This document shows positions 44,662-53,775 of a stretch of 64,000 nt of DNA, in pieces. Each line of letters opens with the position of its first letter. Position 1 is the first letter of the stretch. The notes beneath the pieces were generated by a model that saw only the letters and a program-made list of their open reading frames with translations, was not told the DNA's origin and did not search any database. A program made the position numbers and the translations under genes. Source of the DNA: Chitinophagales bacterium (GTDB lineage: Bacteria; Bacteroidota; Bacteroidia; Chitinophagales; Chitinophagaceae); contig JACJXR010000002.1 in NCBI GenBank assembly GCA_020636505.1, positions 62,001-126,000 on the forward strand, read 5' to 3'.

Positions 44662-46525
44662 TTACGTATATCATCGGCAACTGAATCACTACCACAGTAC
44701 CCTGTGCATCATCAGAACTGCCTAACTTATAAAACGCTTTGGATTTGTATTGTTGGTTCAACAAGAACAACCTGTCTTTAATGATCTGAGTTGCCCTTGA
44801 TGGAAATTTAGCATCATTACTCTTACCTGCAAAGCCTTTACCATTGTCCCCTACTACAACTTCCAGGCCTTGTTCATTTAGTTTAAATGATACAACTATT
44901 TTCCCTTTGTAATCAATGTCTGAAAATCCATGCTCAATTGAGTTTTCGATAAAGGGCTGTAATATCATACTCGGCAATGCCATGTCTGATATATCAATAT
45001 CCTCGTCTATGGATATTTCATAATCAAACCTGTCTTTATACAGTAGCATTTGCGTATCTAAATATTGTTTAAGGAAATCCACTTCATCTTCGATGGACAC
45101 CAATTCTTTATATGTACTCTCAAGGGTAATGCGCATGATCTTTGCCTGCTTGGACAAATATGTGGCTACCGATGCTATATCCTTCTCCCGAAGCGCGTGT
45201 CCTTGTATTGCTGTCAATGAGTTGAAGAACAAGTGAGGATTAAGTCTTGCCCTATTCAGTCGTTGTTCCACTTCCAGATATTCGTTCTTCTTTTTTAGTA
45301 TCTCTTGCCTGTAATACATAAAAATGGCAACAATTATGAGTATGGCAGAAAGGATACCACCTGTTAGATATTTGATCTTTAAGTTACTGATCTCCTTTTC
45401 TTGATTCAACTCATGAATGGTGCGTTCGTTTTTGGCACGATTATATTTCTCCTCCAGTTCGTTGACGGCCTTTGTTTTATCTATGGTTTCTACGCTGTCT
45501 TTTATTTCATAATATTTCCCAAGAGCATCCAAAGCCATTTTGTAGTCTTTAGACCTACTGCCGCATTGATACATCAACGCATATGCATTCATTACACCGC
45601 CATAAGACCCTATTTTTCTCGCGTAATACAAACAAGAGTCTGCATAGCTCTTTGTAACTGTATATTGGGCAAGCTCCAAATAAATATGGCCTATATCACC
45701 GTTAATGGTGTATAATATCTCATCGTCCACACCGGGTTGGCATATTCTCTTGGCACTGTCCAAGTAGATGAGTGCCTTTTTGTAATTTTTCTTGTAGTAC
45801 TCTATACCCTGCAGTTTGTTATACGTTCGCACCAATACATAACGATCCTTAAATTCTAAGGCTGTAGCATGAGCTTTTAAAGTATAGTCTTGACAGGTGT
45901 CGAAATATTTTTGGTTTTTGGTATCCTGAAAAGCATGCAGATATCTTGAAGACAACTTATTATACAAGTCTGCTTTCTCACCTGAATATTCCATCTGCTC
46001 TATGTATGGCAACAATAAGCGACAATAATGCAATGCCTTTTCTGTTTGCAACAGCTTATTGAATAATAATGACAGGAATGAATATGATACTATTATGTTG
46101 GAAGTATCATTATATCGCTCCGCCAATGACAATGCCAATAGCATTTCTGATATGGCCTCATCCAACTTCGACTGTCGATATCTAGACTCTGCATTGTTTA
46201 TGAGGTTAGAAACAATTTTAGAGGAATCGCAGTAAGACAGGATCAAATCTCGTTCTTGCTTATAAAGTACCAATGAGCTATCGTACTCTCTTTTTTGAAA
46301 TGCCACCCTACCCTTATAACCATAGTATCGTGAGATACATATTACGTTGGGATTTGCATGCAGCTTCTCAATTACATTCAAAACTGAATCATACTGCTCA
46401 CTATCCATCAATTCTGAAACGACTACACTATCAGAAAATGTGCAGTTGCAATCTATCTGTGCGTTTACTTCAACACTTAGCGTCATTAATAACGCTGCAA
46501 TAATGGATAAATACCTAAGGGGCAT
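44639..46525 (-). CDS. LytS-type sensor histidine kinase with TPR sensor region
   Basis: 628 residues: signal peptide (MPLRYLSIIAALLMTLSVEVNA), about 350 residues of TPR-like helical repeats outside the inner membrane, one membrane helix (YLTGGILSAILIIVAIFMYY), a coiled segment, then the His_kinase domain with NPHLFFNSLTAIQGHAL and an ATPase region (LPSMILQPFIENSIEHG, VVVGDNGKGF). The partner regulator overlaps its 3' end by 23 nt. The TPR part presumably binds a periplasmic partner; the signal is unknown. Confidence 0.93.
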   Translation of the reverse strand: MPLRYLSIIAALLMTLSVEVNAQIDCNCTFSDSVVVSELMDSEQYDSVLNVIEKLHANPNVICISRYYGYKGRVAFQKREYDSSLVLYKQERDLILSYCDSSKIVSNLINNAESRYRQSKLDEAISEMLLALSLAERYNDTSNIIVSYSFLSLLFNKLLQTEKALHYCRLLLPYIEQMEYSGEKADLYNKLSSRYLHAFQDTKNQKYFDTCQDYTLKAHATALEFKDRYVLVRTYNKLQGIEYYKKNYKKALIYLDSAKRICQPGVDDEILYTINGDIGHIYLELAQYTVTKSYADSCLYYARKIGSYGGVMNAYALMYQCGSRSKDYKMALDALGKYYEIKDSVETIDKTKAVNELEEKYNRAKNERTIHELNQEKEISNLKIKYLTGGILSAILIIVAIFMYYRQEILKKKNEYLEVEQRLNRARLNPHLFFNSLTAIQGHALREKDIASVATYLSKQAKIMRITLESTYKELVSIEDEVDFLKQYLDTQMLLYKDRFDYEISIDEDIDISDMALPSMILQPFIENSIEHGFSDIDYKGKIVVSFKLNEQGLEVVVGDNGKGFAGKSNDAKFPSRATQIIKDRLFLLNQQYKSKAFYKLGSSDDAQGTVVVIQLPMIYVNESTDNR

Positions 46526-46668
46526 ACTAAAACAGAATATCAGAAAAATACATCATTCATCTGTTTTATGCACCCTATTAAAGATTATATGCTTGTTTAA
46601 ATGTATAAATGAGTGCATTACTTATACAACCGATACTCATAAACTTATACTCGATTTGGGCAACAAAA

Positions 46669-46696
46669 AAGCAGCAATACGATTGTATTGCTGCTT
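46669..46696 (-). terminator. Terminator after the 43-residue ORF
   Basis: AAGCAGCAATAC-GATT-GTATTGCTGCTT, a 12-bp perfect stem with TTTTTTG on the minus strand. It lies about 50 nt after the stop of the small gene at 46748. Confidence 0.9.
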
Positions 46697-46747
46697 GATG
46701 TTTGTTTGCTTGTTTTGTTTGAAAAACCTCTTTGTATAACTATTATA

Positions 46748-46879
46748 TTATATATTTTCTAATTGAAATATCTTTTGATTATAGTATAAAACCGTCAGAA
46801 CTATAAGCGTAATACTCACTCCTGTTACGAGTAAATAAGCCCAGAAAAATGGAATGTCTTTGATACGTTTGGAAACCAT
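46748..46879 (-). CDS. 43-residue single-helix membrane protein
   Basis: A gene of 43 codons, found by reading the gap between the LytS gene and the TPR-HTH regulator. The product starts MVSKRIKDIPFFWAYLLV and continues with one hydrophobic helix (TGVSITLIVLTVLYY) and the tail NQKIFQLENI. Positive residues at the start predict an inside N-terminus. It has a promoter (TTTG, 21 bases, CATATTTG) that makes the message nearly leaderless, and a strong terminator behind it. No family was recognised. It resembles the 45-residue protein at 42981 in size and layout but not in sequence. Confidence 0.6.
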   Translation of the reverse strand: MVSKRIKDIPFFWAYLLVTGVSITLIVLTVLYYNQKIFQLENI

Positions 46880-46883
46880 GGTG

Positions 46884-46916
46884 CAAATATGCAACTCGTA
46901 GCTACCTGAATCCAAA
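46884..46916 (-). promoter_or_regulatory. Promoter of the 43-residue ORF
   Basis: On the minus strand TTTG (46913-46916) and CATATTTG (46884-46891), spacer 21 bases. The predicted start of transcription falls at or next to the ATG. Confidence 0.5.
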
Positions 46917-46992
46917 AAACAGGCGTCCTAAAAACGTCCTAAAAATTAATTAAATGAAAACCAATTGATTAAAAAGAAGAATAAATCAGTAT

Positions 46993-48672
46993 TTATATGT
47001 CAGCGAGTATTTGTTCAAGCTCACTATCTTCACTGATATTTAGTTTTACTCGCATACGATGCTTGTAATTTCGCATACCTGAAAGACTGATTCCCTGCAT
47101 TCTTGCCATCTCTTTATTGTTCAATCCCAATTTTGACAATGCCATAAAACGGGTCTCACCGGCGGTCAGCCCGGGTATTTTTGCTTTCAGTCTCATGAAA
47201 AAGCCTTCGTGAACTTCTTCGAAGGTGTCCCTGAAATCTTCCCATTGCTCTTCTGTCAAAATGATGGAGTTTTGCAGCTTGGTAAGGTTCTCTTTAGTAT
47301 AAGGCAATTCGTTACTGCATGGCAATGATTGAAGCCTTTCTATCTCAGCGGAAAAATCTTCTATCAGTCTGTTCTTTTCTTTCAGGCTTTCGGTAAAGTT
47401 GGATAATCTGTTTTGTGCGGTTTTCAATTTATTATTGGCCAGTTCCTTTTCAGCTTGCAATTTTTTACGTCTAATATTCTGCCTGTTGACAAACAATAAG
47501 CCCGTAATACCCACCAATACCAATACTGCAATAATCGAATTTCTTTCTGTTTTGCGTTTTTCGATCTGTCCGTCTTTCAGTTCATTGGCAAATTTTAAAG
47601 AATCGGTTTTTTGCTTTACCTGAAATTCTGCCTCGACCTTAGCAAACCTCTTTTCCTCTTCAAAATTGCGCATACTGTCTCCTATCTCGATAGAACGCCT
47701 TATAAAATGATACGAATTTCGATAGTCACCCAACTCTATATAAACATCGGATATGTTATGGTATAAAGATTCTCGCAGCTCCATTAATCCCATCTTTTCG
47801 GAGATGGCCACAGACCTCTTGAGATATGTCAAGGCCTTATTAAGCATAGCTGTTTTATTTCTTAAACTATCCGGAAGGTTGGCACTCGGTTTGGTAACGG
47901 TATAAAAATATGTGGTACCTATATTATTACAAGTAAAGGCAATACTTCTCTCCGCACCATGCTTTTCTTGAATATTCAGTGCTTTGAATAAATATGGGAA
48001 TGCTTTGGCATAATTACGTAGGTCGGCGTATGTTCCACCGGCAGATGAATATGTCCTTGCCAAAGCAATGGTCATGTCACCTCGCTCCTCGCCTTGCTTT
48101 ATTGCATCCATATACGCCTCAAGAGACTCTTCGTACTTTTTCTGGCTATGATATAAATTACCGATGGAATGCAATACAATGGCTGTACTTTTGCCTGCTC
48201 TGATATAGGCCTCCTTCCCTTTCAGGTATAAATCCAAGGCTTTTTCCGGCTCATTTTTTTCAAAATATACACTACCCAAGGACACACACACTGTTGACTC
48301 CAAATCATCATTTTTGATTTTCTCGGCTATATCCAATGCTGTATTGAAGTGTTCTAACGCTTCCGGATACCTACCCAATATAGCATAACATCTGCCAATT
48401 GACTTGTTGGCCAAAGCTATACCATATGAATAATCGAGTTCATTGGCCAAACCAAGCGCCCTCTTCCCATAATGTATTCCACTATCCGGTTCTATATTGA
48501 AATAATCCGCCGATATATCACATAACAAAATGACCTTGTTACTGTCGTTTGGAGCATTCTTTAGCTTAGCGATAGCATCGGTAACCCTATCTTGTAGCGG
48601 TTGGGCATGAATACCGGAATAATATCCTGCACAGATAAGAAATATCAATAAATATCTTGACAGTAACCCCAT
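46993..48672 (-). CDS. TPR-repeat membrane regulator with LuxR-like HTH
   Basis: 559 residues: signal peptide or anchor (YLLIFLICAGYYSGIHA), TPR repeats over about 30-360 (for example YPEALEHFNTALDIAEKI, PEKALDLYLKGKEAYIRAGKS), one helix (RNSIIAVLVLVGITGLLFVN), a long coiled coil, then a C-terminal helix-turn-helix (ALSKLGLNNKEMARMQGISLSGMRNYKHRMRVKLN). This is the Bacteroidota layout that couples an outside TPR sensor to a cytoplasmic LuxR-like DNA-binding domain in one chain. It has no receiver or kinase. Target genes are unknown. Confidence 0.88.
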   Translation of the reverse strand: MGLLSRYLLIFLICAGYYSGIHAQPLQDRVTDAIAKLKNAPNDSNKVILLCDISADYFNIEPDSGIHYGKRALGLANELDYSYGIALANKSIGRCYAILGRYPEALEHFNTALDIAEKIKNDDLESTVCVSLGSVYFEKNEPEKALDLYLKGKEAYIRAGKSTAIVLHSIGNLYHSQKKYEESLEAYMDAIKQGEERGDMTIALARTYSSAGGTYADLRNYAKAFPYLFKALNIQEKHGAERSIAFTCNNIGTTYFYTVTKPSANLPDSLRNKTAMLNKALTYLKRSVAISEKMGLMELRESLYHNISDVYIELGDYRNSYHFIRRSIEIGDSMRNFEEEKRFAKVEAEFQVKQKTDSLKFANELKDGQIEKRKTERNSIIAVLVLVGITGLLFVNRQNIRRKKLQAEKELANNKLKTAQNRLSNFTESLKEKNRLIEDFSAEIERLQSLPCSNELPYTKENLTKLQNSIILTEEQWEDFRDTFEEVHEGFFMRLKAKIPGLTAGETRFMALSKLGLNNKEMARMQGISLSGMRNYKHRMRVKLNISEDSELEQILADI

Positions 48673-48757
48673 TTACATATCAAAGATAATATGACTCACA
48701 TCTTTCGATGAAAATATTTACTGTCAATCTTTCCAATGACATAACCTGAAAAGAAAA

Positions 48758-48777
48758 AGCCTCGCAATTGCGAGGCT
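48758..48777 (-). terminator. Stranded terminator, probably once of tRNA-Ser
   Basis: AGCCTCGC-AATT-GCGAGGCT, 8-bp stem with a T-rich run on the minus strand. No minus-strand gene ends here. Removing the island would place it about 25 bases after the tRNA-Ser 3' end. Confidence 0.8.
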
Positions 48778-48788
48778 ATATTTTCATT

Positions 48789-48803
48789 GAGCGGAGAGAG
48801 AGG
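48789..48803. repeat. Distal attachment-site copy (tRNA-Ser 3' end)
   Basis: GAGCGGAGAGAGAGG is identical to 59025-59039, which spans the discriminator base, the 3' acceptor strand and the first T-stem bases of tRNA-Ser. Same orientation, 10.2 kb apart. The sequences differ right after the core. Confidence 0.75.
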
Positions 48804-48867
48804 CTCTGACACCCAAACTCCCAATATTTTGATTGTCAATTTATTACAAAGGTCTTCGTTTTACTGC

Positions 48868-48886
48868 TCACCGAATAACTCACGAG
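48868..48886. repeat. Island end repeat, left copy
   Basis: CTCACCGAATAACTCACGA-type sequence near both island ends; the right copy at 58909-58927 has C for the central A. It may be an arm-type recombinase site. Confidence 0.55.
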
Positions 48887-49084
48887 TCTGAAAAGAACTC
48901 CTTAAAGGTAAAGAATATCAGCCAATCACAGCAAAAATTCGAGTCTGTTTTTCCACAAAAAACAACCGTATTTGAATGAAAATTTGTTGAAACTTTTAGT
49001 GGTTCTAAAATGAATGATTTTCAATTCAGCGCCGGCGATCTTGACTTATATAAACACAAAAAACATCAATATTGAATGCGTTCA

Positions 49085-49303
49085 TTACTCGTATTCGCTT
49101 TTATCAACCATTGCATGTCGATCAAGCCACTCCCTTTCAATCAGAATACTTCGATGCAAGGCATAGCCGATCAACAATGCTCCCAAAAACAACATCAGTG
49201 ATCTTTGAAAACCGCTCGGCCTTTCACCTTTGTCTACAAAGCTTCCATGCCGACTTAAGTCAAAACGTTCATCGATATCTATCGGGACTCTTTCAATTTG
49301 CAT
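49085..49303 (-). CDS. Small membrane protein of the island, unknown function
   Basis: 72 residues: a charged N-terminal half (MQIERVPIDIDERFDLSRHG), one predicted helix (SLMLFLGALLIGYALHRSIL) and a charged tail. It overlaps the upstream zinc-ribbon gene by 25 nt, so the two are translationally linked. No family was recognised; a shift of base use toward AT fits the rest of the island. Confidence 0.55.
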   Translation of the reverse strand: MQIERVPIDIDERFDLSRHGSFVDKGERPSGFQRSLMLFLGALLIGYALHRSILIEREWLDRHAMVDKSEYE

Positions 49304-49659
49304 ATCAATACCTTTTTTTGTTCATCGATCATTTTCAAACAAAAAGCAAAATCACCGACTCGTTTGTAATGGTCACCATTGTATTTGATGGTCTCATCAA
49401 ACCTGTCCCAAACAAAACCCTCATCGATCAACACCTCCACCTCTATCCCATTGTATATGTCATCAAAAAATGGATAATATGTTGCAAGTATCTTCTCGTT
49501 CTTAACAAGCTCTGAATAATACTTTTTTGTCTTGTGATAATTCCTATTGTCTCTTTTCAGCTTTTCGTAATAGTAACATGCCCGGCTGCAATACAAAGCA
49601 TTCTTTGGCCTTGTTTCGGGAATTGGCATGTCACAATGTTTGCACAGTTTTGATTCCAT
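49279..49659 (-). CDS. Small zinc-ribbon protein of the island
   Basis: 126 residues from ATG 49657-49659. The first 35 residues hold C-x2-C (KLCKHCDMPIPETRPKNA) and C-x3-C (LYCSRACYYYEKLKR), a likely Zn-binding knuckle of the kind found in mobile-element proteins. The rest is unassigned (FVWDRFDETIKYNGDHYKRVGDFA). A start at 49698 would add a hydrophobic stretch with no support. Overlaps the 72-residue gene by 25 nt. Confidence 0.65.
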   Translation of the reverse strand: MESKLCKHCDMPIPETRPKNALYCSRACYYYEKLKRDNRNYHKTKKYYSELVKNEKILATYYPFFDDIYNGIEVEVLIDEGFVWDRFDETIKYNGDHYKRVGDFAFCLKMIDEQKKVLICKLKESR

Positions 49660-49742
49660 AAAACAAAACTCATACAATAGGTTTGGGTAGAAAAGCAAAA
49701 ATCCGACCGAAAACGGTCGGATTTTTGGATACAGAAAGGCTA

Positions 49743-50549
49743 TTATTTTTTACGAGGTTGCTGTTCCAGTATTATGTTTTCAATTTTCCTAAACCTATTC
49801 TTTTTCAATTTAAAGTCGGATTTGGCTTTCTTGTAGGCCTCTTTATTAACACCAAAAAGTTCCCTTAACGACTTTTCCAACGCCAATCGACTTACACTGT
49901 TTTGTACATACTTTTTAGCTACCAGTATTTCAACAATATCAACCAGCAAGGCCGGTGAAATATCATCGGAAATTCCATCCAATTTCTTCAGCGCACCCTG
50001 CTTCGAAATCAATTTATCCAGCCAATAATTCAAACGAGTAGCCGCCAATTGCCAAAAATCACTTCTAAGATCTATATGATATGAGATCAAGTCAAATAAA
50101 TCCTCACCGAACAATACTTTCAAATCTTTATCAATTAGTATTCCAAACTCTTTATCACACACCCATTGAGCAGTCACAAAGGCCTTATAAAACAATGAGC
50201 TCCTATCCAATTTATGTGATAGAGTTTCACATTCGTATTTAAGATCGATTATGTTATCAATCAAACCTTCCATATTACTGTCGGGAGCCTTCGACAATTG
50301 AATAATATGGAAGTCAATTGCTCTTAACATATCTTCCAAACTGTCAATGATATTGTGCGGCGAACAACTGTTTAGTACAATATCAACAACATTACTTTTG
50401 AGTTTGGCGTTTTTTTCATTAAACGGCTTTTTCAGATTTACCGTAAACAATGAGAAATCCAGATAATCGGTGATATCAGCTATCCCTGCTTTCTTCCTTT
50501 TATTAAATTCCGTAAATGTTGCAGGTTTGGCATATTTAATATTGTCCAT
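49743..50549 (-). CDS. Helical protein, possibly RteC-like
   Basis: 268 residues, mainly helical, no signal peptide or membrane segment. The C-terminal 70 residues (LLVDIVEILVAKKYVQNSVSRLALEKSLRELFGVNKEAYKKAKSDF) resemble the C-terminal helix-turn-helix part of RteC, the excision regulator of Bacteroides conjugative transposons, but the match is weak. If right, it would be the island's own control protein. It runs in the same direction as the zinc-ribbon and 72-residue genes. Confidence 0.55.
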   Translation of the reverse strand: MDNIKYAKPATFTEFNKRKKAGIADITDYLDFSLFTVNLKKPFNEKNAKLKSNVVDIVLNSCSPHNIIDSLEDMLRAIDFHIIQLSKAPDSNMEGLIDNIIDLKYECETLSHKLDRSSLFYKAFVTAQWVCDKEFGILIDKDLKVLFGEDLFDLISYHIDLRSDFWQLAATRLNYWLDKLISKQGALKKLDGISDDISPALLVDIVEILVAKKYVQNSVSRLALEKSLRELFGVNKEAYKKAKSDFKLKKNRFRKIENIILEQQPRKK

Positions 50550-50688
50550 TAAATTGACTTTATATGATACAATTCAAAAATATGGAATAGTCAATGTAAA
50601 TGAACAAACTATTGTAATATGGTTCCAACTTAAGTCAAAGAATTATTGGTAATTTACTTGTCAAGTATACAATCGAAAAAAAAATTCA

Positions 50689-51093
50689 ATGGAATACATA
50701 CGTTTCACCAAAGAGATCCATATGTACTTGATATACTCAGGGGTAAAAAGGCTGATTCATTATGGCAGGAATGAACATATGGATGACATCCCAAAAAGAA
50801 TCGACAACAAAGAAGTTCATTTATTGCATCCAATGATGACAAAGCCCAATTTATCTACCGAAAAAATGAAACGCATGGTCCATGAAATAACAGGATTGCC
50901 AATGGAGAAAATGCATCCTTATCAATACGACTATGATATTTACAACGAGCTCTTGGAGATATACTACTTGGATTTCAAGGATAAGATTTATTTAATACCG
51001 TTTGATAGGCAATTAATTGAACGAATTGATTATCCCAATAGCTTCAATGCGTGGAAAACAATGAATCACTCTCGATGGGGGTTTAATAATTAG
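50689..51093 (+). CDS. Hypothetical protein of the island
   Basis: 134 residues, soluble, rich in Tyr, Met and charged residues (IHMYLIYSGVKRLIHYGR; GLPMEKMHPYQYDYDIYNELLEIYYLDFKD; ending HSRWGFNN). No family or motif was recognised. It is the only plus-strand gene between the RteC-like gene and the defence operon and is divergent from its left neighbour. Confidence 0.5.
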   Translation: MEYIRFTKEIHMYLIYSGVKRLIHYGRNEHMDDIPKRIDNKEVHLLHPMMTKPNLSTEKMKRMVHEITGLPMEKMHPYQYDYDIYNELLEIYYLDFKDKIYLIPFDRQLIERIDYPNSFNAWKTMNHSRWGFNN

Positions 51094-51399
51094 CAATCAT
51101 CTCTTTAATGAACATATCAATAAACTCATATATTAAATACCCATTCAATATTGCAAAGAGACATCCACAATACTACCAAAATGAACTATCTAGAATAAAA
51201 ATCATTCTAGCAGATTAGATTAGAATATAACATGTATATCAACTGATGATACCTGTTATCATTATACGAATAATAGAACCATCAATGGCCAATCTATATC
51301 AATAAAGAACTAACAATAGAGTTACATACAAATACAATAAAAAAAGCATTTGCCGTTTCAAAGAAAATCGGGACTTCTGAATGTGGCATTTCAAATGTG
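51094..51399. other. AT-rich gap between 50689 gene and AIPR gene
   Basis: 306 bases of strongly AT-rich DNA with no credible gene. A 7-bp hairpin CTAGAAT/ATTCTAG (51190-51210) has no T-run; a weak AGCATTTG / CAAATGTGCT pairing near 51346-51400 could end the AIPR transcript. Confidence 0.6.
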
Positions 51400-53772
51400 C
51401 TATATTTTTACTCCATACCTTTTCAATTTCTTTATTGAATCATAAGCCTTAATCAAGGCTTGTTCTTTTATATTATCTTTTTTTGTTAACGATATCTGAA
51501 CTGATTTGACATTGGCAAGTTCAAGATTATTGAAAATCTTTGTCTGACTTGCAACATCTATTATTCTGTTCCAATCATCCTTAGACAGTAATAATAGTTT
51601 ATCATAAATAAATTTCACCTCCACTATCTCTGTCTCATTAATTTTTGACATTCCAGTTATATCATCTAACACTATTGAATTTGCATTCATGTAGTCAAGC
51701 ACACTTTTCCCAAAAGAAATTTCTCTTGAGGTAAGATTTTTTTTATTTCTCAGTTTAGTGACAATATCAAAAGATATCGACCAGTCAAATTGGTTTAATT
51801 TTTTATTGTCAATATAAACTCTAAACCCATCCCAGAATCGTAGTCCCATCTTCTGAATTTCACTAATCAAGAATACAGTATCTTCAATATTATTAATGTC
51901 TAATTCCTTTTCATTCTCGCGCTGCAATTTTTCTTCTTCCGAAATCAAATACTCATCCAATATTGAAATCAGGTTAATTGAATACTGTGTGCTTTTCAAT
52001 TTCTCCCAAGTCGTAGAACGCTTTGCATATTCAGAAATCAAACTACCACTGGCTTCATTCAAAAAATGATTGTATACAAATACAAGTAACTTTGAAAGTT
52101 GACTGCTTAAATTTTCATCTATTTTCTGATATTCGTAAATCTTCCACAAATCAAGTCTATTCTTTGTCAGATAATGAAAGAAAGAAACTGTATAGGCAAC
52201 AGTAAATGCTTTTAGGTTGGTATCTCCGATAGCATTTACTCCTTTTCTACCAAATAATGAGTTTGTTGTTTTAAATATGATAGCATTAGCGATTAGTTTA
52301 CGGTAAAAATTCTCACCAGGGAATTTGCCCTTTTTTATTAACTCTTCTATCTTTTTAGTATAGTGAACGAAATTTTTCTGTGAACCTTGTGCTACAAAAT
52401 TAGGCTCAAGTTCCCAAAGGTTAATAAACTTAGCAACGTCTGATTTCACAAATTTTCTATCCTGGGGATTTTGCTCTTTAAATCTCTTCTGTTGTGCCGG
52501 TGTTTGCTTGTTTAGCGTTTCACGATATTGTCCATTAGTACGCTCAAAAAACCATAATAGGGATTGATTTTTATTATCAGGGTTTACAACGTATTTTTTT
52601 CTTGATAAGTTTTCAATTTGAATAAAATAAGGGTTATTGGACGACAAATCCAATTCCGACACCTTATTTTGACTGTTTGCAAATCTTGAAATATTTGGAA
52701 CTTCTATATTCTTTTGTTCCTTGTCTTTAATAACAGTCAGCTTCATCTGAACAAATATTTTGCTCAGGTCAGCATCTTTGAATTTTTTTTTGGTATGGTA
52801 TAATGATGCAGTTGTTTGACCTCCATTTACAATTTGGAAATCATTTAAACGAGTTATTATTAATTGATTGTCTACAAGTTTGGTTTCTACACTTTCTGCA
52901 GTTGCTGTTATACCATTATTATATGGTAAAAACATCTGTGGTTTAGAACGAATTGTGTCTCTTATACCTTTATTAAATTTTCCAGCTTGCCCCAAAAATG
53001 CCCTTACGTTACTTTCTAATAGCTCGTTAGAATATTCTTTATAAAGTTTAGATAATATTTCGCCTGGAACTATTGCCAAATAACAGTCGTATAACTCATC
53101 AATATTTGGCACTTGTAAACATTGTAACCCCTTTCCCTCATCAGTAAATTTTTCAAAATCTATTTCTATAGGCTCGTGAACACTATTTGATTCATTTATT
53201 TTAAACAATCGACTAACATCCCAATTATGTACATATACATCAATTGCATTAATTTCAAGTTTATCTTTTTCATGATTGGTAAACCCATTAGTCAAGAAAT
53301 AGACATTAATTCTATCAAAATAATCACCAAGACTACCAATTTTACTAATTAACTGAATAAGCTCGCTATGCGAAGGGTCTAAATAGTCAATATGCTTTTT
53401 AAGTGCTCCATTGATAAATCGTTTTACCTGATTTAGTGTTTTGATGTATTCATCTTTGGTAATATTGTATGAGTATTCACTTTTATATAGAGTAACAAAC
53501 AGGTCAAGAGTTTCGTAATATTCTTTATTATTTGTGTCTTTCGTTATGTCTTTTAAGCAATAGCCATTTATTTTCCAGTCTATTCCTCCTTGACTATTTG
53601 GATGAACATAAGAGAGGACTCTCGCTCCTTCAGATTTGCCTATTGATTCCAATACTTCTATGCAGTACTCAGTAAATTTATCTTCAAAACTTGCACCTTC
53701 TCCATCAGAGTATACAAGTGATGCAACATCCGATTTTAATTCGTCAATATAATTTTTTAAAGCCCTATCCAT
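51400..53772 (-). CDS. AIPR family anti-phage protein
   Basis: 790 residues. The centre is the AIPR (abortive infection phage resistance) domain: ESNVRAFLGQAGKFNKGIRDTI, KPQMFLPYNNGITATAE, LNDFQIVNGGQTTASLY, VPNISRFANSQNKVSELDL and LWFFERTNGQY. The first 130 residues are a separate part that may be nuclease-like. AIPR proteins are found in defence islands and sit behind Z1 and PD-(D/E)XK genes in restriction-type operons. This gene is last in the operon, 3 nt after the nuclease-like gene. It is intact, but its upstream partners are not. Confidence 0.9.
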   Translation of the reverse strand: MDRALKNYIDELKSDVASLVYSDGEGASFEDKFTEYCIEVLESIGKSEGARVLSYVHPNSQGGIDWKINGYCLKDITKDTNNKEYYETLDLFVTLYKSEYSYNITKDEYIKTLNQVKRFINGALKKHIDYLDPSHSELIQLISKIGSLGDYFDRINVYFLTNGFTNHEKDKLEINAIDVYVHNWDVSRLFKINESNSVHEPIEIDFEKFTDEGKGLQCLQVPNIDELYDCYLAIVPGEILSKLYKEYSNELLESNVRAFLGQAGKFNKGIRDTIRSKPQMFLPYNNGITATAESVETKLVDNQLIITRLNDFQIVNGGQTTASLYHTKKKFKDADLSKIFVQMKLTVIKDKEQKNIEVPNISRFANSQNKVSELDLSSNNPYFIQIENLSRKKYVVNPDNKNQSLLWFFERTNGQYRETLNKQTPAQQKRFKEQNPQDRKFVKSDVAKFINLWELEPNFVAQGSQKNFVHYTKKIEELIKKGKFPGENFYRKLIANAIIFKTTNSLFGRKGVNAIGDTNLKAFTVAYTVSFFHYLTKNRLDLWKIYEYQKIDENLSSQLSKLLVFVYNHFLNEASGSLISEYAKRSTTWEKLKSTQYSINLISILDEYLISEEEKLQRENEKELDINNIEDTVFLISEIQKMGLRFWDGFRVYIDNKKLNQFDWSISFDIVTKLRNKKNLTSREISFGKSVLDYMNANSIVLDDITGMSKINETEIVEVKFIYDKLLLLSKDDWNRIIDVASQTKIFNNLELANVKSVQISLTKKDNIKEQALIKAYDSIKKLKRYGVKI

Positions 53773-53775
53773 AAA

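Larger units (their letters stand above)
48673..49084. other. Left border of the tRNA-Ser genomic island
   Basis: 412 bases without a gene. It contains a strong minus-strand terminator (48758-48777), the 15-bp tRNA-end copy (48789-48803), and the 19-bp end repeat (48868-48886). Confidence 0.75.
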
